This document shows, one piece after another, positions 63,357-64,000 of a stretch of 64,000 bases of DNA (the first letter of the stretch is position 1; every line of letters begins with the position of its first letter). The stretch lies in the NCBI RefSeq assembly GCF_002009425.1, contig NZ_CP019936.1:2405297-2469296 (forward strand), given 5' to 3'. Source of the stretch: Thiosocius teredinicola. Lineage in GTDB: Bacteria; Pseudomonadota; Gammaproteobacteria; Chromatiales; Chromatiaceae. Made by a program: the position numbers and the translations under genes. The notes under the pieces were generated by a model, which was not told the origin of the DNA, ran no database searches, and saw only the letters and a program-made list of their open reading frames with translations.

Positions 63357-63386
63357 GGCTTACTGATCGCGTTTTTTTGTGCAATT

Positions 63387-63417
63387 GGGTGATTCCGCTG
63401 TAAGCATGGGATCACCC
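63387..63417. promoter_or_regulatory. Inverted repeat upstream of the copper-receptor operon
   Basis: Arms GGGTGATTCC (63387-63396) and GGGATCACCC (63408-63417) pair at 9 of 10 positions around an 11-base spacer, 31 bases before the DUF2946-like start. Possible repressor site; on the minus strand it is followed by an A-run, so it is not a terminator for that direction. Confidence 0.4.
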
Positions 63418-63563
63418 CTTGGCGGACCGATTATGTTATCTCGTCGAGATGCACGCAATCAGACTTTGCCAATGCCGGTAGAAGTACGTAGTTTCATTGA
63501 AGCCACACCCTGTCTGGGTTAGCGTTCAGCTTGATCTCTGTTAACTACGCTGGCTTACAACCC

Positions 63564-64000
63564 ATGCTCTATCTGCCCTCTGAATTCCCGCAGGACCAGG
63601 AGCTGTGCTACCTGAACCACGCCGCGGTAGGTCCGTGGCCGCGTCGCACTGCACAGGCTGTCAGTAACTTCGCGCAACAGAATATGACGCGCGGTGCGGC
63701 CGACTACCCGCAATGGCTCACAGTGGAAGAACGCCTGCGCAAACGTATCGCCTGGTTGATCGATGCCGACGACACGGCCGACATCGCGCTGGTCAAGAAC
63801 ACCTCGGAGGGACTGTCGATCGTCAGCCAGGGGCTCGATTGGAAAGACGGCGACCAGATCGTCGGGCTGGCCGGCGATTTCATCTCGAACCAGATGCCCT
63901 GGGAGGTACTCGGCGAGCAGGGTGTCAGCTATGTGCCGATCGATGCGCTGAGCAGCAAAGACCCGGAAGGTGCACTGATCGACGCCCTGAAAAAGAAGAC
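63564..64000 (+). CDS. Class-V aminotransferase-fold enzyme, 5' part
   Basis: An open frame of 145 codons runs off the right edge. It begins L-Y-L-P-S-E-F and has Y-L-N-H-A-A-V-G-P-W-P, then K-N-T-S-E-G-L-S-I-V and G-D-Q-I-V. These are the first segments of PLP-dependent class-V aminotransferases (cysteine desulfurase, isopenicillin-N-epimerase type). The PLP lysine lies beyond the window. No strong ribosome site is seen before the ATG. Confidence 0.8.
   Translation, partial: MLYLPSEFPQDQELCYLNHAAVGPWPRRTAQAVSNFAQQNMTRGAADYPQWLTVEERLRKRIAWLIDADDTADIALVKNTSEGLSIVSQGLDWKDGDQIVGLAGDFISNQMPWEVLGEQGVSYVPIDALSSKDPEGALIDALKKK

Noticed and set aside
1-64000. CRISPR arrays, tRNA or rRNA genes, insertion sequences
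   Set aside because: No regularly spaced repeats, no cloverleaf-like sequences, no transposase and no terminal inverted repeats were seen.

Overview
This window looks like the replication-terminus region of a gammaproteobacterial chromosome, about 56-60% GC by eye. The key evidence is a 28-bp sequence at 33645-33672 that reads, on the minus strand, as a near-perfect gammaproteobacterial dif site. Around it, 12 matches to the FtsK-orienting motif GGGNAGGG all point toward the site: six on the plus strand to its left and six on the minus strand to its right. I found none pointing the other way in a by-eye scan. The sulfur-transfer genes (tusA-dsrE2, a periplasmic DsrE protein), a CcoQ-like peptide, the chrBA pair and the bat aerotolerance operon would fit a free-living, respiring, possibly sulfur-oxidising gammaproteobacterium. 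The genus cannot be fixed from this sequence.

Layout. 1-4022: minus-strand operon with an animal-type haem peroxidase resembling fatty-acid alpha-dioxygenases, a catalase-fold lipoprotein and the start of a third gene. 4303-6541: a flavin-binding oxidase-like gene divergent from a MocR/PdxR-type regulator. 6718-9934: an exported amidohydrolase and a DASS-type anion transporter. 10147-11525: an ArsR regulator overlapping a metal or metalloid permease. 12011-17665: three co-directional genes that I read as an undescribed polymorphic-toxin-like cassette: a 1076-aa protein, a 478-aa protein with hydrophobic helices, and a 327-aa protein with a nuclease-like C-terminus. 18055-27980: a defence island with hsdR, hsdS, trlF (PHP plus ATPase), hsdM, a 29-codon remnant of a GIY-YIG-type gene, and a NERD protein. 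28499-33463: a patatin-like phospholipase lipoprotein followed by three small lipoproteins, AT-richer than the surroundings and ending about 180 bp from dif.

Right of dif. 33940-38384: a co-directional membrane-lipid group (phospholipase D, DUF1206 protein, DedA-like protein, App1-type phosphatidate phosphatase). 38407-43246: a formate/nitrite-type transporter, a DUF1328 peptide, a PAS/HWE sensor kinase with receiver domain, and a metallo-hydrolase. 43534-45910: chrB-chrA with a repeat-rich operator over the chrB start. 46065-53521: moxR-DUF58-DUF4381-batA-batBC-batD on the minus strand. 53886-57777: a coiled-coil membrane protein, a rhomboid protease, a DsrE protein with a CcoQ-like small protein, and an iron-sulfur cryptochrome/photolyase-related protein. 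58060-60456: an SDR, a TetR regulator, and tusA-dsrE2, with an almost identical 19-bp operator before tetR and before tusA. 60517-63356: a TonB-dependent receptor with a CxxxM copper-receptor motif and a small DUF2946-like protein. 63564 to the edge: a class-V aminotransferase cut off by the window end.

The most interesting parts are the toxin-like cassette, the patatin/lipoprotein cluster beside dif, the TrlF insertion inside a type I restriction operon, and the dif/KOPS architecture itself.
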